The notes below the pieces were generated by a model. The model was not told the origin of the DNA. It saw only the letters and a list, made by a program, of their open reading frames with translations, and did no database searches. Of a stretch of 13,165 nt of DNA, positions 1 to 7,907 are shown in pieces. Source of the stretch: Chitinophagaceae bacterium. GTDB lineage: Bacteria; Bacteroidota; Bacteroidia; Chitinophagales; Chitinophagaceae. The stretch covers positions 1 to 13,165 of the forward strand of contig CANHMN010000020.1 of NCBI GenBank assembly GCA_947461645.1, given 5' to 3'. Position 1 is the stretch's first letter. The number at the start of each line of letters is the position of its first letter. Both the position numbers and the translations under genes were made by a program.

Positions 1-603
1 AAAACATGGCAAAGTGTAAAAGAAGGATTGACATACGTATATCAAACCAAGGAAATTCTTGGCGCTTTGTCTCTTGATTTATTTGCAGTTTTGTTTGGCG
101 GTGCAGCTGCACTCATACCGGTTTTTGCAAAAGACATCTTACATGTAGGACCTATCGGTTTTGGTTGGTTGAATTCAGCTATTGATTTGGGATCTATCAT
201 TACGGTAACAACTTTAACCATAATGCCGTTGAGAAAAAAGCAAGGTAAAATTTTATTGATGGCAGTTGCAGGCTTTGGGGTATTTACCATCGTTTTTGCC
301 TTATCGAAAATATTCTGGTTATCCTTCTTCGCACTTTTGCTGAGCGGCATCTTAGATGGAGTAAGTGTTGTGGTAAGAGGTACCATACTTCAACTAAAAA
401 CGCCTGATGAATTGAGAGGCAGGGTTATGTCGGTAAACAGCATGTTCATCAATTCCTCAAACGAGCTTGGTCAATTTGAAAGTGGTATTGCTGCAAAAAT
501 AATGGGAATAGTACCCTCAGTTGTTTTTGGCGGCATAATGACAATCGGTGTAGTATTCGTTACTTGGTTTAAAGCGCCCTCTCTGAGAAAAATGGAGTAT
601 TAG
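1..603 (+). CDS. MFS transporter of the EntS/MFS_3 type, C-terminal part (5' end outside window)
   Basis: This is the C-terminal 200 residues of a proton-driven efflux or uptake permease in the inner membrane. The reading frame is open from base 1 (K-T-W-Q-S-V-K-E-G-L...), so the TTG at 28 is an internal leucine and the true start lies upstream of the window. The segment that reads LSLDLFAVLFGGAAALIPVF, followed by the phrase VGPIGFGWL, is typical of the seventh and eighth helices of the MFS_3 (enterobactin exporter-like) group. About five or six hydrophobic segments follow, along with the cytoplasmic loop phrase PDELRGRVMSVNSM, which matches the conserved RGRV-S loop near helix 10 or 11 in this group. 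It ends in TAG and faces the next gene tail to tail with only five bases between them. The substrate cannot be told from sequence. The family call is confident; the exporter role is inferred from the subgroup. Confidence 0.85.
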   Translation, partial: KTWQSVKEGLTYVYQTKEILGALSLDLFAVLFGGAAALIPVFAKDILHVGPIGFGWLNSAIDLGSIITVTTLTIMPLRKKQGKILLMAVAGFGVFTIVFALSKIFWLSFFALLLSGILDGVSVVVRGTILQLKTPDELRGRVMSVNSMFINSSNELGQFESGIAAKIMGIVPSVVFGGIMTIGVVFVTWFKAPSLRKMEY

Positions 604-608
604 AACAA

Positions 609-1091
609 CTATTTTTTCTCCAACAATCCTTCTAAAACCTCATACACGATTGGGCAAAAAGTGGAGTTTTTCAGCGTAAGGCTTTTTCGCTTGATTAGAA
701 CATCTTCATCGGTATAAGGAAAGCGCGCACAATCGGAGGGCCTTACTTCGTAAATGCTGCAAAAGTTATCCTCACCAAGAAAAGCACAAGGAATGGCTTT
801 CAATACAAAATCGCCGTCTTCATCAATTTTGAGGTAAGTATCAATAAAAACGCCTTCCTTCATGCCCAGGTGCTTGGAAATCCTCTTGATATCGGGTGTT
901 TTAAACCTGGGTGAATAGGTCTTGCAACAAGCGGCACATTGGAGACAATCAATCTTAGCGATAGCTTTTTCATGTAGCTCAGGCAAAGAGGCAAGCACTT
1001 TATTTTTTTCAGCCTTTTCGAGAAACTGTTTAAAAATCTTTTGTCTTTCGAGCGATTTTTTTAACCATTTTGGGTTATTGCCCTTTTCCAT
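609..1091 (-). CDS. YkgJ-type cysteine cluster protein (putative zinc or iron binding)
   Basis: A 160-residue soluble protein of the YkgJ / CxxCxxCC family, whose members are thought to bind zinc or an iron-sulphur cluster and whose role is not settled. Eight cysteines are visible: C49, C52, C55 and C56 in a CLQCAACC block, then C102 (IPCAFL), C111 (NFCSIYEVRPSDC), C121 and C146. The phrase C-x-I-Y-x-x-R-P-x-x-C-x-x-F-P is the family's hallmark second block. The N-terminal 45 residues are lysine-rich and probably helical, and there is no signal peptide or membrane segment, so it should be cytoplasmic. The start is ATG. It is divergent from gcvP across 134 bases and convergent with the MFS gene upstream. 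I see no clear promoter for this strand. The family assignment is sure; no reaction can be named. Confidence 0.88.
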   Translation of the reverse strand: MEKGNNPKWLKKSLERQKIFKQFLEKAEKNKVLASLPELHEKAIAKIDCLQCAACCKTYSPRFKTPDIKRISKHLGMKEGVFIDTYLKIDEDGDFVLKAIPCAFLGEDNFCSIYEVRPSDCARFPYTDEDVLIKRKSLTLKNSTFCPIVYEVLEGLLEKK

Positions 1092-1180
1092 TTGTTAAAT
1101 AAATATTGAATAATTGACAGTTACTTTTCCACAAGTTAAAACTATGAAAATTTACCTCAAGGTTTGTTGAATGCAAGCAT

Positions 1181-1188
1181 TAATTTTG
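1181..1188 (+). promoter_or_regulatory. Bacteroidota -7 promoter element for gcvP
   Basis: TAATTTTG is an exact match to the Bacteroidota sigma-factor -7 consensus TAnnTTTG and is followed by CA, a common start context. It lies 37 bases before the gcvP ATG. A TTTG at 1163-1166 could serve as the -33 element, but the spacer of 14 bases is shorter than the usual 17-23, so the upstream element is uncertain. Confidence 0.5.
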
Positions 1189-1225
1189 CAAACAAATTTA
1201 ATCTCAGCATACAAAACTTCTCCGT

Positions 1226-4093
1226 ATGAATCTTTTTCAGGAACAACAAAACGAATTCATTAGTCGTCATATCGGCCCAAGCGAAAATGATCAACTTTCA
1301 ATGCTTAAAACTATTGGCTGCTCTGGTATTAGCGAATTGATCGACAAAACCATCCCATCCTCAATAAGGCTAGCATCAGCAGTAGAAGTTGGAAATGGCA
1401 TGAGCGAAAACCAGTACCTGGAAAACTTGAAGAAGATTGCACAACATAATAAAGTTTTCAAGACTTACATTGGCAAGGGATATTACAATACCTACACACC
1501 AAGTGTTATTCTGAGGAATGTATTTGAAAATCCGGGTTGGTACACTCAATACACCCCCTATCAGGCCGAGATAGCGCAAGGAAGACTTGAATGTTTGCTG
1601 AACTACCAAACTATGGTAAGCGATTTAACAGGACTTCCCATAGCGAATGCGAGTCTTTTGGATGAAGGCACTGCAGCTGCAGAAGGAATGGCTATGTTGT
1701 TTAACCACAAAAACAAAAACACGGATGCTGTAACCTCCCCAAGATTTTTTGTTGACACAGCAGTATTTGAACAAACCAAACAAATTTTAATTACCCGATC
1801 AAAGCCATTGGGAATTGAACTTGTATTTGGTGATTACAAAAATGTGGCGCTGGACGAAACTTACTTTGGCGTGTTGGTTCAATATCCCAACAACAATGGC
1901 TCTATTGAAGACTATCGCTCTTTTACAGAAAAAGCGCATCAGGTAAATGCTATGGTAATAATGGCAACAGATCTTTTGGCATTGTGCTTGTTGACTCCTC
2001 CGGGTGAGTTAGGTGCTGATGTAGCGATTGGATCTGCACAAAGATTTGGTGTGCCTATTGGTTTTGGCGGACCTCACGCGGCATTTTTCGCAACAAAAGA
2101 TGAATTCAAAAGAAACATTCCGGGGCGAATAATCGGAATAAGTATTGACAGCAATGGAAACCGCTGTCTTCGCATGGCCTTGCAAACAAGAGAGCAACAC
2201 ATCAGAAGAGAAAAAGCAACAAGTAACATTTGCACCGCTCAGGCTTTGCTTGCAAACATTTCTGCCATGTATGCCATCTATCATGGGTCAGATGGTTTGA
2301 AGAAAGTTGCAAAAAGAACGAGTCTGCTGACTCAAATGTTGACACATAAACTTAAAGCAATTGGAATCCATAATAAAAACGATTTTTATTTCGATACCAT
2401 TTGTATTGAAGCCAATAATGTTTCCTCACTGAAAAGCCTATCCGAAAATCAAGCAGTCAATTTTGGGTATGAAGGAAACCATGTTTTCATTTCTCTGGAT
2501 GAAACCACTACCCTAAATGACGTAAATATTATAGTGGGAATATTCGAAGAATTTGCCGGCAAAAAAGCGGGTGTAAATGAAGAAGCAACTTCTACACTTT
2601 CGAACATACCATCAAATCTAACCAGAACATCTCCTTATCTTTTGCACCCTGTATTCAACAGCCATCGAAGCGAAACACAAATGATGCGCTACCTTAAGAG
2701 TCTTGAAAACAAAGACCTTAGCTTGAATACTTCTATGATTTCGTTGGGAAGTTGCACCATGAAACTTAATGCTGCAACAGAACTCATTCCTGTAAGCTGG
2801 CCTGAATTCAATTCCATACATCCATTTGCACCAGCAGAACAATGGAAGGGATACCAGCATATCATCGACGAATTGCAAAAAGATTTGAGTAACATCACCG
2901 GATTTGCTGCAACTTCACTTCAGCCCAATAGTGGAGCACAAGGAGAATACGCGGGCTTGCTAACGATAAGAGCCTATCATGAGCATCATCAACAAGCACA
3001 TCGCAATGTTATTCTTATTCCTATATCTGCTCATGGAACCAACCCCGCATCTGCTGTGATGGCAGGTTTTAAAGTTGTGGTAACCAAATGCGACAGCTTT
3101 GGAAATATTGATCTAGAAGATTTGAAACAACAAGCCCTTGCCCACAAGGAGAAACTTGCCGGCCTCATGATTACCTACCCGAGTACTCATGGTGTTTTTG
3201 AAGAAAACGTGAAAGAAATATGCAACATCATTCATGAAAATGGCGGATTGGTTTACATGGATGGAGCAAATATGAATGCGCAAGTTGGCTTAACATCTCC
3301 TGGCTCTATCGGAGCTGATGTTTGCCACCTTAACTTACACAAAACTTTTGCTATACCACATGGCGGTGGAGGACCAGGCATGGGACCTATTTGCGTGAAC
3401 GAAAAACTTGCACCCTTTTTACCTGGGCATCATACCTTACATAACAATGATAGCATACAAGCAGTAAGTGCTGCGCCATTTGGAAGCGCGAGTATTTTGC
3501 TGATCAGTTATGCCTACATCAAAATGTTGGGTAGCGAAGGCATTCGAAAAAGTACTGAAATAGCCATACTTAATGCCAACTACATGAAAGCCAGGTTGGA
3601 ACAAGCCTACCCGGTTCTCTATGCAGGAAAAAATGGAACATGCGCTCATGAATTTATTATAGACCTCAGGCCTTTCAAACAATCTGCAGGCATAGAGGCA
3701 GAAGATGTAGCCAAGAGGTTGATGGATTACAATTTTCACGCCCCTACACTGAGTTTCCCTGTGCCAGGAACTATTATGATAGAACCCACTGAAAGTGAAG
3801 ATAAAGCAGAGCTTGATAGATTTTGTGATGCCCTTTTGAATATTAGGAAGGAAATAGCAGAAATTGAAACAGGCGCATATGACAAAATTGATAACCCGCT
3901 TAAAAATGCGCCTCATACCCAATTTGAATTACTTGCAGACGAGTGGGCACATTCGTACTCAAGAGAAAAAGCATGTTTCCCGTTGGAGTATGTAAGAGGA
4001 AACAAATTCTGGCCTACCGTAAAAAGAGTAAACAATACGCATGGCGACAGGAACCTGATTTGCACTTGTGAGCCTATTAGCTCTTATGCATAA
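1226..4093 (+). CDS. gcvP: Glycine dehydrogenase (decarboxylating), P-protein of the glycine cleavage system
   Basis: This is the pyridoxal phosphate enzyme that decarboxylates glycine and passes the aminomethyl group to the lipoyl arm of H-protein, in the cytoplasm. At 955 residues it is the one-chain form (P1 and P2 halves fused) and of normal length. The N-terminal half begins with the family phrase FISRHIGPS and contains [20 protein letters not shown]. The C-terminal half carries [10 protein letters not shown] (C510), [13 protein letters not shown] (from Q566), [10 protein letters not shown] (601-610), MDGANMNAQ (D679, which should pair with the cofactor ring nitrogen) and LNLHKTF. K706 is the Schiff-base lysine, the same number as I recall for the E. 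coli protein, followed by the glycine-rich loop GGGGPGMGP. The end, [12 protein letters not shown], is also typical. No gcvT, gcvH or lpd is present in the window, so the system's genes are scattered in this genome. No truncation or frameshift is seen. Confidence 0.98.
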   Translation: MNLFQEQQNEFISRHIGPSENDQLSMLKTIGCSGISELIDKTIPSSIRLASAVEVGNGMSENQYLENLKKIAQHNKVFKTYIGKGYYNTYTPSVILRNVFENPGWYTQYTPYQAEIAQGRLECLLNYQTMVSDLTGLPIANASLLDEGTAAAEGMAMLFNHKNKNTDAVTSPRFFVDTAVFEQTKQILITRSKPLGIELVFGDYKNVALDETYFGVLVQYPNNNGSIEDYRSFTEKAHQVNAMVIMATDLLALCLLTPPGELGADVAIGSAQRFGVPIGFGGPHAAFFATKDEFKRNIPGRIIGISIDSNGNRCLRMALQTREQHIRREKATSNICTAQALLANISAMYAIYHGSDGLKKVAKRTSLLTQMLTHKLKAIGIHNKNDFYFDTICIEANNVSSLKSLSENQAVNFGYEGNHVFISLDETTTLNDVNIIVGIFEEFAGKKAGVNEEATSTLSNIPSNLTRTSPYLLHPVFNSHRSETQMMRYLKSLENKDLSLNTSMISLGSCTMKLNAATELIPVSWPEFNSIHPFAPAEQWKGYQHIIDELQKDLSNITGFAATSLQPNSGAQGEYAGLLTIRAYHEHHQQAHRNVILIPISAHGTNPASAVMAGFKVVVTKCDSFGNIDLEDLKQQALAHKEKLAGLMITYPSTHGVFEENVKEICNIIHENGGLVYMDGANMNAQVGLTSPGSIGADVCHLNLHKTFAIPHGGGGPGMGPICVNEKLAPFLPGHHTLHNNDSIQAVSAAPFGSASILLISYAYIKMLGSEGIRKSTEIAILNANYMKARLEQAYPVLYAGKNGTCAHEFIIDLRPFKQSAGIEAEDVAKRLMDYNFHAPTLSFPVPGTIMIEPTESEDKAELDRFCDALLNIRKEIAEIETGAYDKIDNPLKNAPHTQFELLADEWAHSYSREKACFPLEYVRGNKFWPTVKRVNNTHGDRNLICTCEPISSYA

Positions 4094-4149
4094 GATTGGA
4101 TATAACACGAATAAATGGCTGAAAATCGCTTTTATTGGATTTATACCCA

Positions 4150-4157
4150 TACATTTG
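4150..4157 (+). promoter_or_regulatory. Bacteroidota -7 promoter element for the cold-shock gene
   Basis: TACATTTG matches TAnnTTTG exactly and lies 27 bases before the ATG of the cold-shock gene. The predicted leader is therefore short, about 20 bases, unlike the long thermosensor leader of E. coli cspA. Within it is a tandem direct repeat, TCATTAA twice (4159-4172). No -33 TTG at normal spacing is visible; the nearest (4135-4137) is only 12 bases away. Confidence 0.45.
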
Positions 4158-4184
4158 TTCATTAATCATTAACAACACAATACA

Positions 4185-4388
4185 ATGGACACAAAAAACC
4201 AAGGAACCGTTAAATTCTTTAATACTGAAAAAGGATTTGGTTTTATTAAGCATGATGACTCTAATCAAGAAACTTTCGTTCATGCAAGCGGATTGACTCA
4301 ACCTATCAAAGAAGGCGATAAAGTTGAATTTGAACTTCAAAACGGAAAAAAAGGAATGAATGCTGTGAATGTAACAGTTATCGGATAA
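4185..4388 (+). CDS. Cold-shock protein, CspA family
   Basis: A single cold-shock domain of 67 residues, the usual size for this family. These proteins bind single-stranded RNA and DNA and act as RNA chaperones. Both nucleic-acid binding motifs are intact: RNP1 is K16-G-F-G-F-I21 and RNP2 is F31-V-H-A-S35. The opening GTVKFFNTEKGFGFI and the close GKKGMNAVNV are characteristic. The start is ATG; the codons before it do not extend the domain. It has its own promoter-like element upstream and a strong hairpin downstream, so it is probably a single-gene transcript, separate from gcvP 91 bases upstream. Whether it is really cold-induced cannot be read from the sequence, since many members are constitutive. 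Confidence 0.97.
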   Translation: MDTKNQGTVKFFNTEKGFGFIKHDDSNQETFVHASGLTQPIKEGDKVEFELQNGKKGMNAVNVTVIG

Positions 4389-4410
4389 TATCTAATTTCC
4401 CCATTTCTCT

Positions 4411-4437
4411 ACAAAGGCTTCCTCGTGAAGCCTTTGT
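4411..4437 (+). terminator. Hairpin terminator after the cold-shock gene
   Basis: A perfect 11-bp inverted repeat, ACAAAGGCTTC and GAAGCCTTTGT, encloses a five-base CTCGT loop and begins 22 bases after the stop codon. The tract after it (TAATTTATAG) is AT-rich but not a clean run of T, so it may act as a terminator or as a 3'-end stabilising hairpin. The next gene starts 131 bases further on. The rest of the gap (4438-4568) shows no further gene; a weak TACCTTTA at 4519-4526 might be a promoter for the following pair. Confidence 0.75.
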
Positions 4438-4568
4438 TAATTTATAGCTAAATTAATTTCATTTACCTTCCAATATCCTTTCACTGTCTTTCAGACGCTA
4501 TAATATTGTACTTTATTTTACCTTTATACAACCTACTTTTCTTACTTCAACATTAAACCAAAACAAAA

Positions 4569-5387
4569 ATGAAAAAGATTTTCACATTCTCCTTGCTATT
4601 AATTTCAACAATTGGCTTTGCTCAGACATCCAAAAAAATCCAATTGACATCTGGCAAGAAAATCAACATCACAAATGTAAGCGCAACGGTTACTGACCTT
4701 GGAATGGGCATGCAAATGAACAACAACACTACTGTAACAAGTAACATGGTTGTAACCAATGAAAATGATAATTATTATGAATTAAACAATACCATCACCA
4801 GAATGCAAACCAACATGGATGGAATGGGACAAAACATAAGCTTTGACTCGGATAAAAAAGAAGATTTAGATTCAGAAATGGGGCAAGGTTTAGCCGGAAC
4901 CATCAACAAAGCAGAGGTGCTGAAAATAAATAAAGCCAACGGCAAAATGGAAAAAATAAAGGCCGATAATGATGCCAAAGAAGGCAATCCAATGATGGGA
5001 ATGGCTGGAATGGGAAATTCAGAAAGCGAATCAGGACCCGTATTTGTGCTTCCATCAAACATCAAGGTAGGAGAAAGCTGGAATACTGAAAACAAAGAAG
5101 GAACCATGACTGTAAAATCAACTTATACCTTAAAATCACTAGACAACAACACCGCTCTCGTAAACATGAGCGGAACCGTTGACGGCACCATGGAGCAAGA
5201 ACAAATGGGCAATACCATGAACATCACCATTAATTCGAAAGTGACTGGTGACATTACTTTCGATGTAAACTCCAGTTTGGTAAGCAAAAGAAACATGGTT
5301 TCTGATGTAAATGGCAATATAGATATGATGGGACAACAAATGCCAATTTCAGCTAAAACAACTTCTACCATAACCTACAGTTATTGA
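4569..5387 (+). CDS. Exported methionine- and asparagine-rich protein, DUF6263-like
   Basis: A 272-residue protein with a clear signal peptide: a lysine start, a hydrophobic core over residues 4-17 and likely cleavage after A18 (IGFA|QTS). No other membrane segment is seen, so it should be periplasmic or outer-membrane associated. The body looks beta-rich (many alternating T, S, V, N stretches), and the phrase LPSNIKVGESWN (161-172) resembles the conserved segment of DUF6263 proteins of Bacteroidota. I count 23 methionines (over 8 percent), clustered at 46-50 (MGMQM), 79-86 and 142-148 (MMGMAGM). This could mean metal binding or oxidant buffering, or simply flexible linkers. It is followed 17 bases later by a WG-repeat gene in the same direction, so an operon is likely. 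Function is unknown; the family assignment is moderately sure, and export is confident. Confidence 0.75.
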   Translation: MKKIFTFSLLLISTIGFAQTSKKIQLTSGKKINITNVSATVTDLGMGMQMNNNTTVTSNMVVTNENDNYYELNNTITRMQTNMDGMGQNISFDSDKKEDLDSEMGQGLAGTINKAEVLKINKANGKMEKIKADNDAKEGNPMMGMAGMGNSESESGPVFVLPSNIKVGESWNTENKEGTMTVKSTYTLKSLDNNTALVNMSGTVDGTMEQEQMGNTMNITINSKVTGDITFDVNSSLVSKRNMVSDVNGNIDMMGQQMPISAKTTSTITYSY

Positions 5388-5404
5388 TTAAACTGTTTTT
5401 GCCC

Positions 5405-6073
5405 ATGGCCAACTCCCCTATTACAAGATTTTCCTTTTTGTTGATGCTGATACTTATTTCAGCATCAACAATTGGACAAAAAAAATTCAAAGTAAAGGTT
5501 ATTGAAACCGTTACAACACCCGGTAATTATGTTCCTGACAGATATGTTTTTGTAGATGAAAAGGGGAACAAAATAAGGGAGCTTGACACTGCGAAGTACA
5601 CCACTTGTTTTTACAATGAGCAATATGTTTACTTTACCATTGTAACTTTGAAAGATTACACCAAAGCAAACAAAAACGGATGGGCTGCCATTGATGCCGA
5701 CGAGCGGATACTGTTTACTGTTATGAATACCAGCTATGGCGAACCAACCCCGGATTATTTATGGGAAGATGCTATCAGAATTATTGACACCAATAATCTA
5801 GTTGGCTTTGCCAATAGCAAGGGTAAAATTATCATCGAGCCTCAATTTGAAGCGGTATCCACTTTCCACAAGGGGAAAGCTATAGTTGCCACATTTTGCA
5901 AAAATATACCCTGGAATGACCATGCAACAGAAGGCGATTGCCATCATTTTTCAACCATTTGCACAAACCACGGATACATCAATAAAAAGGGGAAGGTTTT
6001 AAAAATGGGCCCCTATTCTTTTGAAGAAATAAAAAAGGAAATTAAATGGGAAGATCCTGAAGATGATTACTGA
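5405..6073 (+). CDS. Exported WG-repeat protein
   Basis: A 222-residue protein whose first 24 residues form a signal peptide (hydrophobic core FLLMLILISAS, likely cut before Q25). I chose the ATG at 5405. An in-frame TTG at 5384 would overlap the previous stop by four bases (TTGA) and add seven residues before the signal, which is less likely though it could give translational coupling. WG-like repeat units are visible around 92-107 (GWAAIDADERILF), 133-160 (VGFANSKGKIIIEPQFEAV, the best match) and 190-200 (GYINKKGKVL). In WG repeats such units pack as short beta hairpins, and the proteins are often exported in Bacteroidota, with unknown partners. Four cysteines (C69, C165, C179, C186) could form disulphides outside the cytoplasm. 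The protein is probably co-transcribed with the methionine-rich gene before it. Confidence 0.78.
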   Translation: MANSPITRFSFLLMLILISASTIGQKKFKVKVIETVTTPGNYVPDRYVFVDEKGNKIRELDTAKYTTCFYNEQYVYFTIVTLKDYTKANKNGWAAIDADERILFTVMNTSYGEPTPDYLWEDAIRIIDTNNLVGFANSKGKIIIEPQFEAVSTFHKGKAIVATFCKNIPWNDHATEGDCHHFSTICTNHGYINKKGKVLKMGPYSFEEIKKEIKWEDPEDDY

Positions 6074-6090
6074 TATCAATAACCCCAACA

Positions 6091-7761
6091 TTATTCTTCT
6101 TTGCCGGGCAGCTTTTCATACAATTCATTATAGTATTCCTCAGCCATCCTGTTGCTGTTGAAATGAATTTTCACATCTGTCATTCCTTTCCATTGTATGT
6201 TTTTCCATTTCTCGGGGTGATCGTAAAACATCGGTAAAATCTCCTTCTCCAACATAGTGAACAATTTATCACAATCGTAATCATCCTGCTCTTCTACGGA
6301 CAATGATTCATAATCTATAAGTGGAACGGTAAAGCCATTGTATTTAAAAAGTGTAAATTCTCTTATCCAGCCGTCATTGGTGGTAATATTTACAGCGCCG
6401 TTCATTGCCGCTGTCATGCCACTTGTTCCACTCGCTTCTCTTGGAACACGGGGGTTGTTCAACCAAAGATCTGCAGCATTCTTGAGTTGTTTGCTCAAGG
6501 TCAACTCATAACCGACACAAACAGCCATGTTTGGATATTGCTTACTTATATGAACCAGATTGTTGAACTCTGCTATAGCAGGATAATCGAGTGGATAAGG
6601 TTTGCCTGCCCAAATAAACTGAACGGGATATTTTTTATTTTTCATTAGTGCATCAAACCTTACCCTGTCTCTTATAAGCAAGTCGGCTCTTTTATATCCA
6701 GCAAATCTTCTCGCCCATACAATGGTTAAAATATTTTTATCGTATAATTTTCCTGTTTGATCTGCAACCATTTCAAAAGCCTCTTTTTTCATTTCTTTTT
6801 TCCGGACATCAAATCCTTTCTCATCATTCTTATGAAGTAAATCATAGAGCAAATGATCGGACCAATAGTTAAGGTTTTGTGCGTTGGTAATGGATTTAAT
6901 TTCACAAATATTTGAATATCCCATCCATATTTTTCTGCTTACTTCTCCATGAAGCCGGCTCACCCCATTAGCCAAGCCTGCAAACCTTAATGCAGCAAGA
7001 GAATGATTAAAAAGGGCATTAGAATCTACCAATGATTTTACTTGCTGAATGGACATTCCGCAGAAATAGCTCATTTTTTCGCATAATTCAATATCATGTT
7101 TTTCGTTTCCTGCCTCTTCAGGCGTATGTGTGGTAAACACCAAACGACTCTTTACTGCCTCTATACTCCCCCATTTACTGTATAAATAAAAAGCAGCACT
7201 AATAGCATGCGCCTCATTAAGGTGATAAATATCCGGTTCATAATTCATGACCTCAAGAAGTTTGGCTCCACCAACCCCTAATAAAATAAACTGCGCCACT
7301 TTCGTTGCAATATTGGCATCGTAAAGCCGATGGGAGATGGTTTGAGAAATGTAATCGTTTTCGGGAATGTCTGTAGTGAGCAAGAACAAAGGAGCGCATT
7401 GAAATGTTTCCGGACTAAGGTAATAGGCTTTAACCCAAACAGGATGCTGATGAATTTCAACCTGAAACTTGAGGCCGGTATCTTGAAGAAAATTATACGT
7501 TTTTTCATTCCACTGTATTTGCAAGGTTTGGTCTTGGTTTCGGGCTTGGTCATAGTACCCGTATTTCCATAAAATACCAATACCAAATAAGTTTTGCCGA
7601 AGTTCATAGGCGCTTCTCAAATGAGAGCCGCTCAAGTAACCTAGACCACCACTGTAAATTTTCAAGGGTTGATGTATGGCATATTCCATGGAAAAGTAAA
7701 CCACTTTTTTACTGTAATTGCTATCCGTTTGATAAGGCATTTTGAAATGTGAAAAATCCAT
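6091..7761 (-). CDS. Short alpha-glucan phosphorylase-like protein (GT35, glgP-like) with the cofactor lysine replaced
   Basis: Homologue of the short bacterial alpha-glucan phosphorylases, which split storage glucan with phosphate to give glucose 1-phosphate. I start it at the ATG at 7761 (556 residues); a TTG at 7791 would add ten residues. It lacks the N-terminal DUF3417 extension of longer members. Visible family blocks are YSGGLG (36-41), HLNEAHA (180-186), THTPEEAGNEKHD (211-223), ARRFAGYKR (350-358, the phosphate-binding region) and PREASGTSGMTAAMNG (ending about residue 455). In classical enzymes the residue after GNM, or GM in short forms, is the lysine that binds pyridoxal phosphate. 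Here it is threonine (T450, codon ACA, bases 6414-6412). The rest of the motif and the frame are intact, so it is not a decayed gene. It may be inactive, cofactor-free or altered in chemistry. The homology is sure; phosphorylase activity is in doubt. It is alone on its strand, convergent with the WG-repeat gene. Confidence 0.88.
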   Translation of the reverse strand: MDFSHFKMPYQTDSNYSKKVVYFSMEYAIHQPLKIYSGGLGYLSGSHLRSAYELRQNLFGIGILWKYGYYDQARNQDQTLQIQWNEKTYNFLQDTGLKFQVEIHQHPVWVKAYYLSPETFQCAPLFLLTTDIPENDYISQTISHRLYDANIATKVAQFILLGVGGAKLLEVMNYEPDIYHLNEAHAISAAFYLYSKWGSIEAVKSRLVFTTHTPEEAGNEKHDIELCEKMSYFCGMSIQQVKSLVDSNALFNHSLAALRFAGLANGVSRLHGEVSRKIWMGYSNICEIKSITNAQNLNYWSDHLLYDLLHKNDEKGFDVRKKEMKKEAFEMVADQTGKLYDKNILTIVWARRFAGYKRADLLIRDRVRFDALMKNKKYPVQFIWAGKPYPLDYPAIAEFNNLVHISKQYPNMAVCVGYELTLSKQLKNAADLWLNNPRVPREASGTSGMTAAMNGAVNITTNDGWIREFTLFKYNGFTVPLIDYESLSVEEQDDYDCDKLFTMLEKEILPMFYDHPEKWKNIQWKGMTDVKIHFNSNRMAEEYYNELYEKLPGKEE

Positions 7762-7769
7762 GTTTACGC

Positions 7770-7784
7770 TTTTGAAATTCAAAA
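7770..7784. promoter_or_regulatory. 15-bp palindrome in the leader of the phosphorylase-like gene
   Basis: TTTTGAA and TTCAAAA flank a single A, a perfect inverted repeat whose edge is eight bases upstream of the phosphorylase ATG at 7761. On the minus strand it overlaps TATTTTG, a near match to a -7 element, so it could be an operator covering the promoter. It is AT-rich and could also be chance. If it is real, the alternative TTG start at 7791 is unlikely. The remaining divergent region, up to 7907, shows no exact TAnnTTTG on either strand. Confidence 0.3.
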
Positions 7785-7907
7785 TAGTCAATCTGTATTA
7801 CTGGTTATTGAGTAAAATCATAAAATGAAATGAATTGCATTGAAATAGCAACGTACAGCCGTCAGTGTTTTCAAAGTTTGGCGGTATATTTACCTTAGAA
7901 TCGAAAA

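Noticed and set aside
28..603. A complete 191-residue protein starting at TTG 28
   Set aside because: The frame is open to base 1 with family-like residues before the TTG, so the gene is cut by the window edge rather than starting there.
3437..3922. A 161-codon open frame on the minus strand inside gcvP
   Set aside because: It lies wholly within a confidently identified gene, has no family resemblance and a cysteine- and phenylalanine-rich shadow-frame composition.
4094..4184. Long structured cold-sensor leader before the cold-shock gene
   Set aside because: The gap is only 91 bases and the likely promoter leaves about 20 bases of leader; only a 7-base tandem repeat (4159-4172) stands out.
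4775..5371. Overlapping minus-strand open frames (110, 82 and 66 codons) in the methionine-rich gene
   Set aside because: They are antisense shadows of ATG- and ACC-rich codons in the real gene, with no promoter or recognisable domain.
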